Numbered from the stretch's first letter, positions 41,345-50,808 are shown. The stretch: 64,000 nt of DNA from Flavobacterium phycosphaerae (GCF_010119235.1 NZ_JAAATZ010000001.1:2696501-2760500), one strand, 5' to 3'. Numbers and translations are program-made. The notes: generated from the sequence alone by a model not told the origin.

Positions 41345-42081
41345 TTTAAATGCAACAACAAAGCAAAAGCAACTTTGTCATCCTTTTGAACCGCAAAGGT
41401 GATTTCATTATCCGAAGTATGACTACATAAGGCTACCGTATCGTTTAAAGCAACTTCCTTCAGATAATTCATTTCAAAACTGTCTATCTTTTGATTCAGA
41501 ATTAAATCTAAATCAACAGCATCCAAACACCATTCAAGATATTTCACACTATTGGCATGATTGACGATATCCAAATCAGAAAGTTTTACAGTATGAGCTG
41601 CCTTTTGTAGCAGCATCTCCTGCTGAAAATTAATTTTGCTAAATGGGAGTTGCGTGGCTCTAGTAGCATATTTTTCAAAATGCTCGTGAGGCAAGGCTAA
41701 TGTTTCCGGTCTTCTGGTTTTTGTATTAAAGACAGCCCAAAATGTTTCACATCCTGCAATTTTTTCTTCCCCAAGATACACTTCCAAACAACGGGTAGAA
41801 CGGGAATTTTCCAAAGAATTAATCCAGGTTTTTACCGTAATGGTATCTTTCCATTTAGGCATTCGCTTTATCTCCACACGCATTCTGCTCAAAACCCAAG
41901 CCTGATGATTTATTTGCATATCACTAAAACTGATACCTCCAAGTTCTGCATGCAAACCTGCCGTTAATTGTAAAATATTACATAAATCAGTGTGTTTTAG
42001 ATAACCATTAGGATAACATTGCAAAAAAGTAATGTCCCAATCCTGTTGCAAAACCGAAGTGAAATTAGGAGAAATTGGCAT
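41341..42081 (-). CDS. Acyl-ACP thioesterase
   Basis: 246 aa double-hotdog acyl-ACP thioesterase of the bacterial FatA-like family, which releases fatty acids from the carrier protein. Seen: a first hotdog with DITFLQCYPNGYLKHTDLCNILQ, WVLSRMRVEIKRMPKW and SLENSRSTRCLEVY, and a second hotdog starting HTVKLSDLDIVNHANSVKYLEW with the Asn-His pair of the active site. The start abuts miaA on the same strand with no gap, so the two are co-transcribed. Confidence 0.9.
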   Translation of the reverse strand: MPISPNFTSVLQQDWDITFLQCYPNGYLKHTDLCNILQLTAGLHAELGGISFSDMQINHQAWVLSRMRVEIKRMPKWKDTITVKTWINSLENSRSTRCLEVYLGEEKIAGCETFWAVFNTKTRRPETLALPHEHFEKYATRATQLPFSKINFQQEMLLQKAAHTVKLSDLDIVNHANSVKYLEWCLDAVDLDLILNQKIDSFEMNYLKEVALNDTVALCSHTSDNEITFAVQKDDKVAFALLLHLK

Positions 42082-43002
42082 TTACTTAATGTTAGTTTCA
42101 ATGTAATTAATAATCTCTTTTCTGTCTGTCAGATAATCAAACCACACTGCATTTTCTGTACGCTTAAACCAAGTCAGTTGTCTTTTAGCAAAATTGCGAG
42201 TGTTTTTTTTGATTTCTTCAATAGCCAAATCCAAACTTAGTGTTCCGTCAAAATAATCAAATAATTCTCTGTATCCAACGGTTTGTAAAGCATTCAGTTC
42301 TTTGTTTGGATATAATCTTTCAGCTTCTGTCAAAAGGCCTTCGTTCATCATCATATCAACTCGTTGATTGATTCGGTCATATAGTATGGCTCTTTCAGCT
42401 TCTAAACCAATCACAATAGGAGTGAAGCGGCGTTGATTTTTCTTTTGTCCGATAAAACTCGAATAGGGTTTACTGGTTCCCAAACAAACTTCTACAAAAC
42501 GTTTCATGCGCTGTGGATTTTGCAACGTCTGTGGGTTTTCAGAAAGTAATTTATGATAATAGCCTGAATCTAAATCTTTCAATTGAGTTTGCAGGTAATC
42601 TATCCCAAACAATTCAAAATCAGTGTTAATTTGTTTTCTAATGTTTTCGTCGATATCCGGAAATTCATCAAACCCTTTTAAAACAGCATCCACATACAAA
42701 CCCGAACCACCAACCATGACTTGAATATTCTTTTTCAAGAACAATTCATCAAGCTTCTCTATAGCTTCCCGCTCAAAATCACCCACAGTATAACTTTCAA
42801 AAATCGATTTGTTTTGAATAAAATGATGCGGAGCTGCAGCTAATTCTTCCGTACTCGGAACTGCTGTTCCAATTTTCATCTCTTTAAAAAACTGTCTACT
42901 GTCACAGGATAGTATGTCACAGCCGAAATGTTGTGCCAAAGCAATGCTTAAAGAAGTCTTTCCAATAGCTGTAGGCCCGATAATAGTGATTAAGTAATTC
43001 AA
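42082..43002 (-). CDS. miaA: tRNA dimethylallyltransferase
   Basis: 306 aa. It adds dimethylallyl to A37 of tRNAs reading U-initial codons. P-loop IGPTAIGKTSLS (8-19), DSRQFFKEMKIGTA, HHFI, DFEREA, VMVGGSGLYVDAVLKGFDEFP, RRFTPIVIGL, TVGYRELFDYFDG and NFAKRQLTWFKR are all present. It overlaps the exonuclease/GIY-YIG gene upstream by four bases and is directly followed by the thioesterase. Confidence 0.96.
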   Translation of the reverse strand: MNYLITIIGPTAIGKTSLSIALAQHFGCDILSCDSRQFFKEMKIGTAVPSTEELAAAPHHFIQNKSIFESYTVGDFEREAIEKLDELFLKKNIQVMVGGSGLYVDAVLKGFDEFPDIDENIRKQINTDFELFGIDYLQTQLKDLDSGYYHKLLSENPQTLQNPQRMKRFVEVCLGTSKPYSSFIGQKKNQRRFTPIVIGLEAERAILYDRINQRVDMMMNEGLLTEAERLYPNKELNALQTVGYRELFDYFDGTLSLDLAIEEIKKNTRNFAKRQLTWFKRTENAVWFDYLTDRKEIINYIETNIK

Positions 43003-44372
43003 AATTTAATAACCTTACAGTTTTTACTTCGACGTAAATACCCTTGAATGATACTTCTGGTATCGCGGTTGTTTTGCATTGGGATAATGATGTTTTTTAG
43101 GATTTCAAGGTTGTTTACCTGATAATTCAAATCAAAAAAACAATAGCCTTTATAAATACCATTTTCTATAAGTACAGCACTGCGTTCTTCCAAACTTCTG
43201 CCTCTATCAATGATAACCATATTGTTGTTTTCAAAGCCGGCGTTCTTTATAAACTCTTCTACACGTTCGTTATAAATTTCAGGAGCTTCTTTGCCAAGAC
43301 AGGCGCCATTGCATTCTTTAATTTTGTGCTGAAAACAACCGTTTTGGGTTTCATACAAACCATTAAGTTTTTGACATAACTGGTATTCTGAAGTAACTTT
43401 GAAAAGCAAATTTTTTCCTTCCTGAATCGAGCTGAAAGAGGTAATCTCCTTTTTTCGGCCATCGGCTTTCAATACTTTCAAAGTCATATAGCCGTTTTCA
43501 TCTTTCTCCTGATACAACGCCCATTGGAAAATTGTCTTACGTTGTGCAGTATTATAAACCGGTTTGTTGATTTTGATTTCCTCACTCTCTTTCAATAAAG
43601 CAATGAGTTCGCTACCCGTTACTTCATAAGTCACCGCAAAAACATCGCGCTGAATCTTTTTACTCTTTCCCGAAGTTCCGGTGAAGTGTTGGTTGATGCG
43701 TTTTTTTATATTTCGGCTTTTGCCAATATAAATCAAATCACCTTTCTCGTTATGAATGTAGTAAATACCGGTTTTACTCGGCATGCTTTCCACAATATCC
43801 AACAGCTTTGGCGATAACCCTTTTTTGATTTCGGCTTTAATTAAACTGATTAAAATTTCTTTTTCGACATCTTTGGCCAAAAGCATTTTGAACAATTTTA
43901 CGGTAGCCATAGCATCACCACTGGCACGATGCCTATCGGTAACCGGAATGCCTAAAGAACGAACCAGTTTTCCTAAACTATAAGAAGCCTGTCCCGGAAT
44001 CAGTTTTTGAGACAATTCAACCGTGCAAAGGGTAGGTTTTACATAATCATACCCCAATCGGTTAAATTCTGTTCGAAGGATTCGGTAGTCAAAAGAAGCG
44101 TTATGAGCTACTACAATGCAATCTTGTGTAATCTCAATAATGCGTTTGGCAATTTCATAAAATTTGGGAGCCGAACGCAACATGGCATTATTAATTCCGG
44201 TAAGCTTAACCACAAATGGTTGTATTGGCTTTTCTGGATTGACCAAGCTTATGAACTGGTCAACAACTTCATGACCGTCAAATTTGTAGATGGCAATTTC
44301 CGTAATGCCTTCTTCATTAAATTGGCCGCCGGTGGTTTCTATGTCAAGTATTGCGTAAATAGCTTTCTTTTT
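42999..44372 (-). CDS. DnaQ-like exonuclease fused to GIY-YIG nuclease (Cho/UvrC-like), start codon unclear
   Basis: Open frame of about 457 codons. N-terminal DEDDh exonuclease: motif I AILDIETTGGQFNEEG, motif II VAHNASFDYRILR, motif III HRASGDAMATVKLF. Then a GIY-YIG domain (TGIYYIHNEKGDLIYIGKSRNIKKRI and a KPVYN motif). The fusion is the polymerase-III-epsilon/Cho type used in repair. The only conventional start is a TTG at 44246, which would delete exonuclease motif I. The frame carrying motif I is open back to a TAATAA at 44373-44378 but holds no ATG, GTG or TTG there. An ATT start (near 44360) or a sequence error is likely. Confidence 0.85.
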   Translation of the reverse strand, partial: KKKAIYAILDIETTGGQFNEEGITEIAIYKFDGHEVVDQFISLVNPEKPIQPFVVKLTGINNAMLRSAPKFYEIAKRIIEITQDCIVVAHNASFDYRILRTEFNRLGYDYVKPTLCTVELSQKLIPGQASYSLGKLVRSLGIPVTDRHRASGDAMATVKLFKMLLAKDVEKEILISLIKAEIKKGLSPKLLDIVESMPSKTGIYYIHNEKGDLIYIGKSRNIKKRINQHFTGTSGKSKKIQRDVFAVTYEVTGSELIALLKESEEIKINKPVYNTAQRKTIFQWALYQEKDENGYMTLKVLKADGRKKEITSFSSIQEGKNLLFKVTSEYQLCQKLNGLYETQNGCFQHKIKECNGACLGKEAPEIYNERVEEFIKNAGFENNNMVIIDRGRSLEERSAVLIENGIYKGYCFFDLNYQVNNLEILKNIIIPMQNNRDTRSIIQGYLRRSKNCKVIKF

Positions 44373-44424
44373 TTATTACAATAAGAAAATCATTTTCAAA
44401 TTTTCAGATTGGTACATTTTTAAA

Positions 44425-45084
44425 TTATCTTCCTCCAAAGATACTGCTTCCTATTCGAACCATAGTGCTGCCACAATCAATGGCCAGTGGATAATCGCTC
44501 GACATCCCCATAGAGAGGGTATTCAGTTGGCAGTTGTTGGTATTTCGTGATTTGTTTTTGTCAAAAATTGATTTTAAATGCTCAAATTCTCTTTTTATTT
44601 GCTCCTGATTATCAGTAAACGTAGCCATGCCCATTAAGCCAATGACTTTAATATTCTCAAGCGTTTTGAATTCCTCGGATTTTAGTACTTCTTCTAATTC
44701 TTTTTCATCCAAACCAAACTTGGTGTCTTCTTCGGCTATGTGAATTTGCAACAAACAATTAATGTTCTTTCTCCACCGTACCGCATGACGGTTGATTTCT
44801 TTAAGCAACTTCAAACTGTCAACCCCATGAATCAGTTTTACATACGGCACCATATATTTCACTTTGTTGGATTGCACATGTCCAATCATATGCCACTCAA
44901 TATCCTTGGGCATTTGCTGCCACTTTTCGGTCATTTCCTGGATTTTGTTCTCCCCAAAAATACGTTGTCCGGCCTCATAAGCCTCCATCAAATCGGAAAT
45001 CGGTTTGGTTTTAGAAACCGCTACCAAGGTAACATGAGACGGTAAAGAAGCTTTTATGCTAAGGAGGTTTTCTTGTATTGACAT
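44425..45084 (-). CDS. YggS-family pyridoxal phosphate homeostasis protein
   Basis: 219 aa PLP-binding TIM barrel of the YggS/PLPBP family, thought to buffer free PLP. The PLP lysine is in LVAVSKTKPISDLMEAYEAG, followed by FGENKIQEM, WHMIGHVQSNKVKYM, KFGLDEKEL, GLMGMATFTDN and LSMGMSSDYPLAIDCGSTMVRIGSSIFG. The ATG at 45084 is preferred to a TTG two codons upstream. It lies in a same-strand cluster with DUF1015 and a dehydrogenase. Confidence 0.94.
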   Translation of the reverse strand: MSIQENLLSIKASLPSHVTLVAVSKTKPISDLMEAYEAGQRIFGENKIQEMTEKWQQMPKDIEWHMIGHVQSNKVKYMVPYVKLIHGVDSLKLLKEINRHAVRWRKNINCLLQIHIAEEDTKFGLDEKELEEVLKSEEFKTLENIKVIGLMGMATFTDNQEQIKREFEHLKSIFDKNKSRNTNNCQLNTLSMGMSSDYPLAIDCGSTMVRIGSSIFGGR

Positions 45085-45115
45085 TTTCAAATTTTCAAAT
45101 TGACTTATTTTCTAA

Positions 45116-46333
45116 TCAAAGCTCATACACCATCAATCCGCTTCTGAACTTGGGCTCTATATAAGTACTTTTAGGAGGCATGATTAAATTATTATCAGCC
45201 AAGGCTTTGATTTCCGAAATATCAGAAGGGTAGAGCATAAAGCCAACTTCAAACTCACCTTCATCTACCAATTCTTTAATGGTTAGTATCGATTGTTTTC
45301 CCGGAATGTATTCAATACGTTCATCGTTTCGCAAATCTTCTATGCCTAATAAGGGTTGCAGCACTTTGTCGTATAAAATCTGAGCATCCAAATTCTCCAA
45401 AATAGAAGGCTGTTTGTTTTCCTGCTTGTAAAACAAGGCATAAAAATTACCATCGAGATACATTCCGAATTCAAACTTACTTTGTGGTTTCCACAATTCT
45501 TGCTCTTTGTCTTTAATGATGAAATACTCGGATAGTTTTTCAACAAAATCTTCTTTAGAGAAGCCATTCAAATCCCGTATGATTCTGTTGTATTCGTATA
45601 TTTTGACGTTGCTTTCGGCTATCAAAAAACTCATGAAATAGTTCAGGTTTTGGTTGCCCAAATGCTTGTCTTCATCATACAGCAATTCTGCCGAAGCCGA
45701 ACGGTGATGTCCGTCAGCAATGTAAAGTTCAGGAATAGTGTCAAATTGAGTTTGCAACCAAATAATTTCTGCTGCGGTATCAATCTTCCAAAGCTGGTGT
45801 TTCTCTTTATTAGTAGTAGAATAATTATAAATCGGCTGGCTTTTCTTTTTGTCAGCAATCCAAGCGTTTAACGCTGCATTATCCGGATAAGTAATCAAAA
45901 CCGGCTCTGTATTAAACCCCGTTTGATGCAAATAATCTTTGAAATATTCTACCCGATACTGCAAGGTATCTTCGTGCTTTTTGATAACATTGTTTTTATA
46001 GTCTTCAATCGAAGTCCCGGCTACAATTCCGGTAAAGGATTGCGCTTTGGATTGGATTTCATATAAAAAGAAAACCGGTTGGTCTTCTTCCATAAAAACA
46101 CCTTCTTCTTTAAAATCTTGGTATTTATGAGCCACCCCTTTAAACCGTTTGTCCAAAGTAATTTTTTGCGAATGCATATAGGCCGGATTAATAACATGCA
46201 AAAAAGAATACGGGTTAAAGCTCAACCAAGCCGCAAGCTCAGCCGAACTGTAATCATCGTAATTTCTGCAAGTCACCAACGCTACTTTATCAGGCGTTGG
46301 ACGAACCGCTTTGAAAGGAATTATTTTACTCAT
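45116..46333 (-). CDS. DUF1015 family protein
   Basis: 405 aa. Conserved DUF1015 blocks: MSKIIPFKAVRPTPDKVALV, NPYSFLHVINP, PVFFLYEI, LYIADGHHRSASAELLY (the family's hallmark ADGHHR) and the C-terminal GFMLYPSDISEIKALADNNLIMPPKSTYIEPKFRSGL, given here in pieces of a longer conserved run. The family has sequence relations to a serine kinase-like enzyme but its role here is not established. Six bases separate it from the dehydrogenase gene, so they form an operon. Confidence 0.9.
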   Translation of the reverse strand: MSKIIPFKAVRPTPDKVALVTCRNYDDYSSAELAAWLSFNPYSFLHVINPAYMHSQKITLDKRFKGVAHKYQDFKEEGVFMEEDQPVFFLYEIQSKAQSFTGIVAGTSIEDYKNNVIKKHEDTLQYRVEYFKDYLHQTGFNTEPVLITYPDNAALNAWIADKKKSQPIYNYSTTNKEKHQLWKIDTAAEIIWLQTQFDTIPELYIADGHHRSASAELLYDEDKHLGNQNLNYFMSFLIAESNVKIYEYNRIIRDLNGFSKEDFVEKLSEYFIIKDKEQELWKPQSKFEFGMYLDGNFYALFYKQENKQPSILENLDAQILYDKVLQPLLGIEDLRNDERIEYIPGKQSILTIKELVDEGEFEVGFMLYPSDISEIKALADNNLIMPPKSTYIEPKFRSGLMVYEL

Positions 46334-46339
46334 AGTAGT

Positions 46340-47227
46340 TTAAGCGAATTGTTTCGCTACTTTTTCTGCTTTCTTCGATTCAGCATAATCATAAAATCCT
46401 TCTCCCGATTTTACACCTAATTTACCCGCCATCACCATATTAACCAAAAGTGGGCAAGGGGCATATTTCGGGTTTTTGAAACCGTCATACATTACGTTTA
46501 AAATAGAAAGACAAACATCTAACCCAATAAAATCGGCCAGTTGTAAAGGTCCCATTGGGTGGGCCATTCCTAACTTCATCACCGTGTCAATTTCACTTAC
46601 TCCGGCAACACCATTGTATAAGGTTTCAATACTTTCGTTAATCATCGGCATCAAAATTCGGTTAGCCACAAAGCCAGGATAATCATTTACTTCCGTTGGA
46701 GTTTTACCTAATTTAACCGATAAATCCATGATGATTTTAGTAACTTCATCCGAAGTGTTATACCCTCTAATGATTTCAACCAATTTCATAATCGGCACCG
46801 GATTCATAAAATGCATCCCGATAACTCGCTCCGGATGCACTACTTGAGCCGCAATTTGCGTAATGGAAATGGAAGAAGTATTGGTGGCCAAAATCACATT
46901 ATGATCACAAATATCACTCAGTTGTTTGAAAATATTCAGCTTTAAAGTTACGTTCTCAGTAGCAGCTTCTACTACTAAATCGGTTCCTACTACGCCGTCT
47001 TTTATATCGGTATAAGTAATAATGTTACTTATGGTTTGGTGTTTGTCTGCTTCGGTAATGCTTCCTTTAGTTACCATTCGGTCCAAATTGGCAGCAATCG
47101 TTGCCATGCCTTTTTCCAATGATTTTTCGGAAACATCAATTAGTTTTACGGTAAAACCGCTTTGTGCAAAAGTATGGGCAATTCCGTTACCCATAGTACC
47201 TGCGCCTATTACAGCTATTGTTTTCAT
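46340..47227 (-). CDS. 3-hydroxybutyryl-CoA (3-hydroxyacyl-CoA) dehydrogenase
   Basis: 295 aa, the standalone HbdA/PaaH type. NAD-binding GAGTMGNGIAHTFAQSG (8-24). The catalytic His and Glu are in GMHFMNPVPIMKLVEII. VNDYPGFVANRILMPMINES, GMAHPMGPLQLADFIGLDVC and GEGFYDY follow. It interconverts 3-hydroxyacyl-CoA and acetoacyl-CoA in fatty acid or branched-chain degradation, which fits the HMG-CoA lyase elsewhere in the window. Eighteen bases from the oxidoreductase gene upstream. Confidence 0.95.
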   Translation of the reverse strand: MKTIAVIGAGTMGNGIAHTFAQSGFTVKLIDVSEKSLEKGMATIAANLDRMVTKGSITEADKHQTISNIITYTDIKDGVVGTDLVVEAATENVTLKLNIFKQLSDICDHNVILATNTSSISITQIAAQVVHPERVIGMHFMNPVPIMKLVEIIRGYNTSDEVTKIIMDLSVKLGKTPTEVNDYPGFVANRILMPMINESIETLYNGVAGVSEIDTVMKLGMAHPMGPLQLADFIGLDVCLSILNVMYDGFKNPKYAPCPLLVNMVMAGKLGVKSGEGFYDYAESKKAEKVAKQFA

Positions 47228-47245
47228 TATATTGGTTTAGTTTGT

Positions 47246-48211
47246 TTATTGTTTCATCGAGTCGATAATCATGTAAGCAACTCGTAAGGCTTCGGTACCG
47301 TCTTCTAAAGTTACTATCGGGGTGGTATTGTTGTTGATGGCATCCGCAAAAGTGTCCAATTCATCCAAAATAGCATTGTTATGACTTACTTCCGGGTTGG
47401 CAAAATAAATCTGTTTTCTTTCGCCTTCAGCATTTTGCAATATCATATCAAAGTCACCCGGCACTTCCGGAGCGTCTTTCATCTTAACTACTTCACAAGC
47501 CTTGTCTAAATAGTCAACTGAAATGTAGGCATCCTTTTGAAAGAAACGCGACTTACGCATGTTTTTCATTGAAATACGGCTCGAAGTAATATTGGCCACA
47601 CAACCGTTCTCAAATTCTACACGAGCATTTGCAATATCGGGAGATTGACTTAAAACCGAAACACCACTGGCATGAACCGCTTTTACTTTTGATTTTACCA
47701 CACTCAATATGGCATCTATATCATGTATCATTAAATCCAAAACCACCGGTACATCTGTACCACGCGGGTTAAACTCAGCCAAACGATGGGTTTCGATAAA
47801 CATCGGGTTGTCAATCATATCTTTTACCGCTGTAAACGCCGGATTGAAACGCTCTACATGTCCCACTTGTCCTTTAACGTTATATTCTTTGGCAAGGGCT
47901 ATAATCTCTTCCGCTTCTTCAACCGTGGTAGAAATAGGTTTTTCAATAAAAACATGTTTGCCCGATTTGATAGCTACTTTAGCACATTTGTAATGCGAAA
48001 GGGTAGGAGTAACAATATCAATCACATCCACAGCATGGATGAGTTTAGCAATAGTATCAAATTGTTTGTATCCAAATTCGGCTTCTATCTTAGCACCGTT
48101 TTCATGGTTTTCGTCGTAAAAGCCAACGAGTTCGTATTTGTCAGATTGTTGTAATAAACGTAAGTGTATTTTTCCGAGGTGACCGGCACCTAAAACGCCA
48201 ACTTTAAGCAT
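47246..48211 (-). CDS. Gfo/Idh/MocA family oxidoreductase
   Basis: 321 aa. Rossmann N-terminus VGVLGAGHLGKIHLRLL, then DVIDIVTPTLSHYKCAKVAI and KHVFIEKPISTTVEEAEEII with the EKP catalytic lysine motif. The C-terminal alpha/beta domain has VGHVERFNPAF and DLMIHDIDAILSVV. The substrate is unknown; members with this GHVERFNPA sequence are often near lipid A or sugar genes, but nothing here supports that. I use the ATG at 48211 because the Rossmann motif starts right after it. Confidence 0.88.
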   Translation of the reverse strand: MLKVGVLGAGHLGKIHLRLLQQSDKYELVGFYDENHENGAKIEAEFGYKQFDTIAKLIHAVDVIDIVTPTLSHYKCAKVAIKSGKHVFIEKPISTTVEEAEEIIALAKEYNVKGQVGHVERFNPAFTAVKDMIDNPMFIETHRLAEFNPRGTDVPVVLDLMIHDIDAILSVVKSKVKAVHASGVSVLSQSPDIANARVEFENGCVANITSSRISMKNMRKSRFFQKDAYISVDYLDKACEVVKMKDAPEVPGDFDMILQNAEGERKQIYFANPEVSHNNAILDELDTFADAINNNTTPIVTLEDGTEALRVAYMIIDSMKQ

Positions 48212-48308
48212 AAAAATAAATTTTACCAAAAATAGAAATTAATTGATAAATGGTAATTGATATTTGTTAATTTGTTTTCTATTTTTACCGAATAAATCCC
48301 AACCCAAA

Positions 48309-48950
48309 TTGAAAGACACCAGCAAACATCAAGGACTTCGAAATCAATTAGCCAAACAATTGGAAGAAAAAGGCATTACAGATAAAAATGTCTTAGAGGC
48401 TATTCGTAAAATTCCCAGACATTTGTTTCTCAATTCAAGCTTTGAAGACTTTGCCTATCAAGATAAAGCCTTTCCTATTGCCGCCAATCAAACCATTTCA
48501 CAACCTTACACAGTAGCTTTTCAAACCCAATTGCTACAAGTAAAAAAGGAAGATAAAATTTTAGAAATAGGTACCGGTTCCGGCTATCAAACGGCTGTTT
48601 TATGTTTGCTTGGCGCCAAAGTGTATTCGGTAGAAAGACAAAACGAATTGTTTAAAATTACGTCCTCTTTATTACCAAAGCTGGGTATTCGTCCGAAACA
48701 TTTGTCTTTTGGTGACGGGTACAAAGGTTTGCCCAATTATGCTCCGTTTGACAGTATTATTGTAACGGCCGGGGCACCTATTATTCCGAAAGCGTTAATG
48801 GCACAATTAAAAATAGGAGGCAGGCTGGTAATTCCGGTAGGCGAAAACGAACAAGTAATGACCATGCTCATTCGCAAAAACGAAACCCAATTCGAAAAAC
48901 ACGAGTTTGGTGATTTCCGTTTTGTACCGTTATTAGAAGATAAAAATTAA
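48309..48950 (+). CDS. pcm: Protein-L-isoaspartate O-methyltransferase
   Basis: 213 aa SAM-dependent enzyme that repairs isoaspartyl residues. Seen: [37 protein letters not shown] (family motif, quoted in part), [15 protein letters not shown] (SAM motif I), [19 protein letters not shown], and [27 protein letters not shown]. The start is taken at a TTG (48309), giving [14 protein letters not shown] as in relatives; an upstream TTG (48264) would add an unlikely hydrophobic tail. It converges with smpB and overlaps it by four bases. Confidence 0.93.
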   Translation: MKDTSKHQGLRNQLAKQLEEKGITDKNVLEAIRKIPRHLFLNSSFEDFAYQDKAFPIAANQTISQPYTVAFQTQLLQVKKEDKILEIGTGSGYQTAVLCLLGAKVYSVERQNELFKITSSLLPKLGIRPKHLSFGDGYKGLPNYAPFDSIIVTAGAPIIPKALMAQLKIGGRLVIPVGENEQVMTMLIRKNETQFEKHEFGDFRFVPLLEDKN

Positions 48951-49399
48951 AACGATTTTTTGATTCGATCCAAGTCACGCTTAGTGTCTTGCTCTTTTAA
49001 GCTTTCACGTTTATCATAGGTTTTCTTTCCTCGACAAAGCCCAATGTCCAATTTGGCAATCCCTTTTTCATTGGTAAACAATTTCAACGGAATAATGGTC
49101 AAACCTTTGGTATCCATAGCTCTTTCCAATTTCTTCAGTTCTCGTTTGTTCAACAACAATTTGCGTTCACTTTTGGCTTTATGATTAAACTGGTTTCCAT
49201 ACAAATACTCATCAATTTGAGTATTAATGGCAAACAATTCATGACGATGAAACTCACAAAACCCTTCCGTAATATTGGCCTTTCCTAATCGGATAGATTT
49301 GATTTCCGTTCCGGTTAAAACGATACCTGCTGTGTAAGTTTCAATTATTTCGTAATCGAACTTAGCGCGCTTATTAAGGATGTTTATCGTTTTCAACAT
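48947..49399 (-). CDS. smpB: SsrA-binding protein SmpB
   Basis: 150 aa. Binds tmRNA and delivers it to stalled ribosomes. Seen: [63 protein letters not shown] and [19 protein letters not shown] with a basic tail. Full length. The tmRNA gene itself was not found in this window. Confidence 0.97.
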   Translation of the reverse strand: MLKTINILNKRAKFDYEIIETYTAGIVLTGTEIKSIRLGKANITEGFCEFHRHELFAINTQIDEYLYGNQFNHKAKSERKLLLNKRELKKLERAMDTKGLTIIPLKLFTNEKGIAKLDIGLCRGKKTYDKRESLKEQDTKRDLDRIKKSF

Positions 49400-49538
49400 A
49401 GGACGGCAAATGTATAACTATTGCTTCAATTTGGGATGAAATTAGCAATAAAAAAAATACCTAAACTATGATTTATATCAGTTTCTCAGCAAAATCTTCC
49501 GCCTAATTTTGACCTATAATTTTAAACCTATAATCAAA

Positions 49539-50177
49539 ATGAAAAAATTATTATTAGCAGCAGGAATTGTTTTAATGTCATTAACTGCTCAAGCACAAGA
49601 AAAAAGTCAAGGCCTTAAAGGAGCATGGTGGGCCACAGCTCAAATTGGATACCAACAATCTAAAACAGGTGATGTAAAAGGAACCAATACTATGATTTTG
49701 CCATTAGCCGGTTACTTTATTTCACCTTCTGTAACAGTTGGAGCCGGAATTGGTTCAATTAATATCAAAGCTGATAACGCTTCAGGAACTGCTGCCAACA
49801 CCAATTTAATTGTGGTTGAACCATTAATTAGAAAATATTGGAATGTTGCCGGAAACTTCTATTTCTTCGGACAATTAGCCGCACCAATCATTTCAGGTAA
49901 AGAAAAAGAATCAAATACTAAAGTAAACCAATTCGGTTTAGCCATGTCAGGTGGTGTGGATTTCTTTGTTACCAAAAATTTCTCAGTTGAGTTCTCATAT
50001 GACTTAGCCAATTTTACCCAAACAACTATCAAACCTGACAGTGGAGACAAAACGACTGTTACCAACTTCTCTGTAGCTCATGTGGCTACTGTTGATCCGG
50101 CTTATGTTGATTTATTAGGTGGTAGTGGTCCAAACTTGACTTCTCCGCTATCTTTCGGATTCAAATTCGTGTTTTAA
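49539..50177 (+). CDS. Outer-membrane beta-barrel protein
   Basis: 212 aa. Signal peptide MKKLLLAAGIVLMSLTAQAQ (1-20). The mature part is an eight-strand OmpW/OmpA-like barrel: WWATAQIGYQQS, FISPSVTVGAGIGSI, YFFGQLAAPI, FVTKNFSVEFSYDLANF, and a terminal SFGFKFVF ending in Phe as barrel proteins do. A promoter box TAATTTTG lies just upstream at 49504-49511. The start is the ATG immediately before the signal peptide. Specific ligand unknown. Confidence 0.88.
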   Translation: MKKLLLAAGIVLMSLTAQAQEKSQGLKGAWWATAQIGYQQSKTGDVKGTNTMILPLAGYFISPSVTVGAGIGSINIKADNASGTAANTNLIVVEPLIRKYWNVAGNFYFFGQLAAPIISGKEKESNTKVNQFGLAMSGGVDFFVTKNFSVEFSYDLANFTQTTIKPDSGDKTTVTNFSVAHVATVDPAYVDLLGGSGPNLTSPLSFGFKFVF

Positions 50178-50223
50178 TTTATGAGTTAATAGGTTAGTGG
50201 TCCGACTTCGGTCGGATGCTAGG

Positions 50224-50258
50224 AACCGCCTTTCTTGATTGATTGGCGGTTTTTTTTG
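50224..50258 (+). terminator. Terminator after the barrel gene
   Basis: AACCGCC (50224-50230) pairs with GGCGGTT (50245-50251), 14-nt loop, then T run. A TATTTTTG promoter box follows at once (50260-50267). Confidence 0.75.
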
Positions 50259-50271
50259 CTATTTTTGTATC

Positions 50272-50499
50272 ATGCAAAATACACCTTCCAAAGACCCGCT
50301 TCACGGAGTTACCCTTCAAAAGATAGTAGAACAACTAGTGGATTTCTATGGTTTTGATACTTTAGGCGAATTAATAAAAATTCGATGTTTCCGTGAAAAC
50401 CCATCTGTAAAATCGAGTCTCACCTTTTTAAGAAAAACCGATTGGGCTCGCAAACAAGTAGAAACATTATACATCAAAACCTTGCCGAAACTCAAATAA
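50272..50499 (+). CDS. VF530 family DNA-binding protein
   Basis: 75 aa. [52 protein letters not shown] is the whole VF530 (DUF2132) domain, quoted in two parts. It is a small helical double-stranded-DNA-binding fold known from Vibrio. The start is the ATG at 50272, just after a TATTTTTG promoter box. The gene ends in a double stop (TAATAA), after which the same frame stays open into a proline-rich repeat. Confidence 0.88.
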   Translation: MQNTPSKDPLHGVTLQKIVEQLVDFYGFDTLGELIKIRCFRENPSVKSSLTFLRKTDWARKQVETLYIKTLPKLK

Positions 50500-50565
50500 T
50501 AAAGGAACAACAAATTAGCTGAAGATTCCGAAACGACACCTACACCCTCCGAAAGAAGACCTCCA

Positions 50566-50808
50566 ATGCCTAAAATGCGACCTGCACGCTCCGAAATCGA
50601 ACCTGTCGCGCCTGAAATTGAACCTGTCGCGCCTGAAATCCAACCTGCACGCTCCCATATCCAACCTGCCACGCCCGAAATTGAACCTGCCGTGCCTAAA
50701 ATCGAACCTACCACGCCTGAAATCCAACCTACACGCTCCGATATCCAACCTGCCGAGTCCGAGATGGAACCTGCACAACTGAAAGTAACATGGGTAAATA
50801 AAAATTAA
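50566..50808 (+). CDS. Hypothetical seven-residue-repeat protein (doubtful)
   Basis: 80 codons encoding about ten copies of a seven-residue unit of type (E/Q)-P-A-x-x-E-I. No known domain. It is in the same frame as the VF530 gene, separated by TAATAA and about 20 open codons. The underlying DNA is a degenerate 21-bp tandem repeat that is also open on the opposite strand, so it may be a minisatellite rather than a gene. Confidence 0.3.
   Translation: MPKMRPARSEIEPVAPEIEPVAPEIQPARSHIQPATPEIEPAVPKIEPTTPEIQPTRSDIQPAESEMEPAQLKVTWVNKN
50570..50775. repeat. 21-bp degenerate tandem repeat
   Basis: About ten units close to CCTGCACGCTCCGAAATCGAA, varying mainly in the second half. The higher GC content stands out against its surroundings. 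The period is a multiple of three, so all frames remain largely open. Confidence 0.85.
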
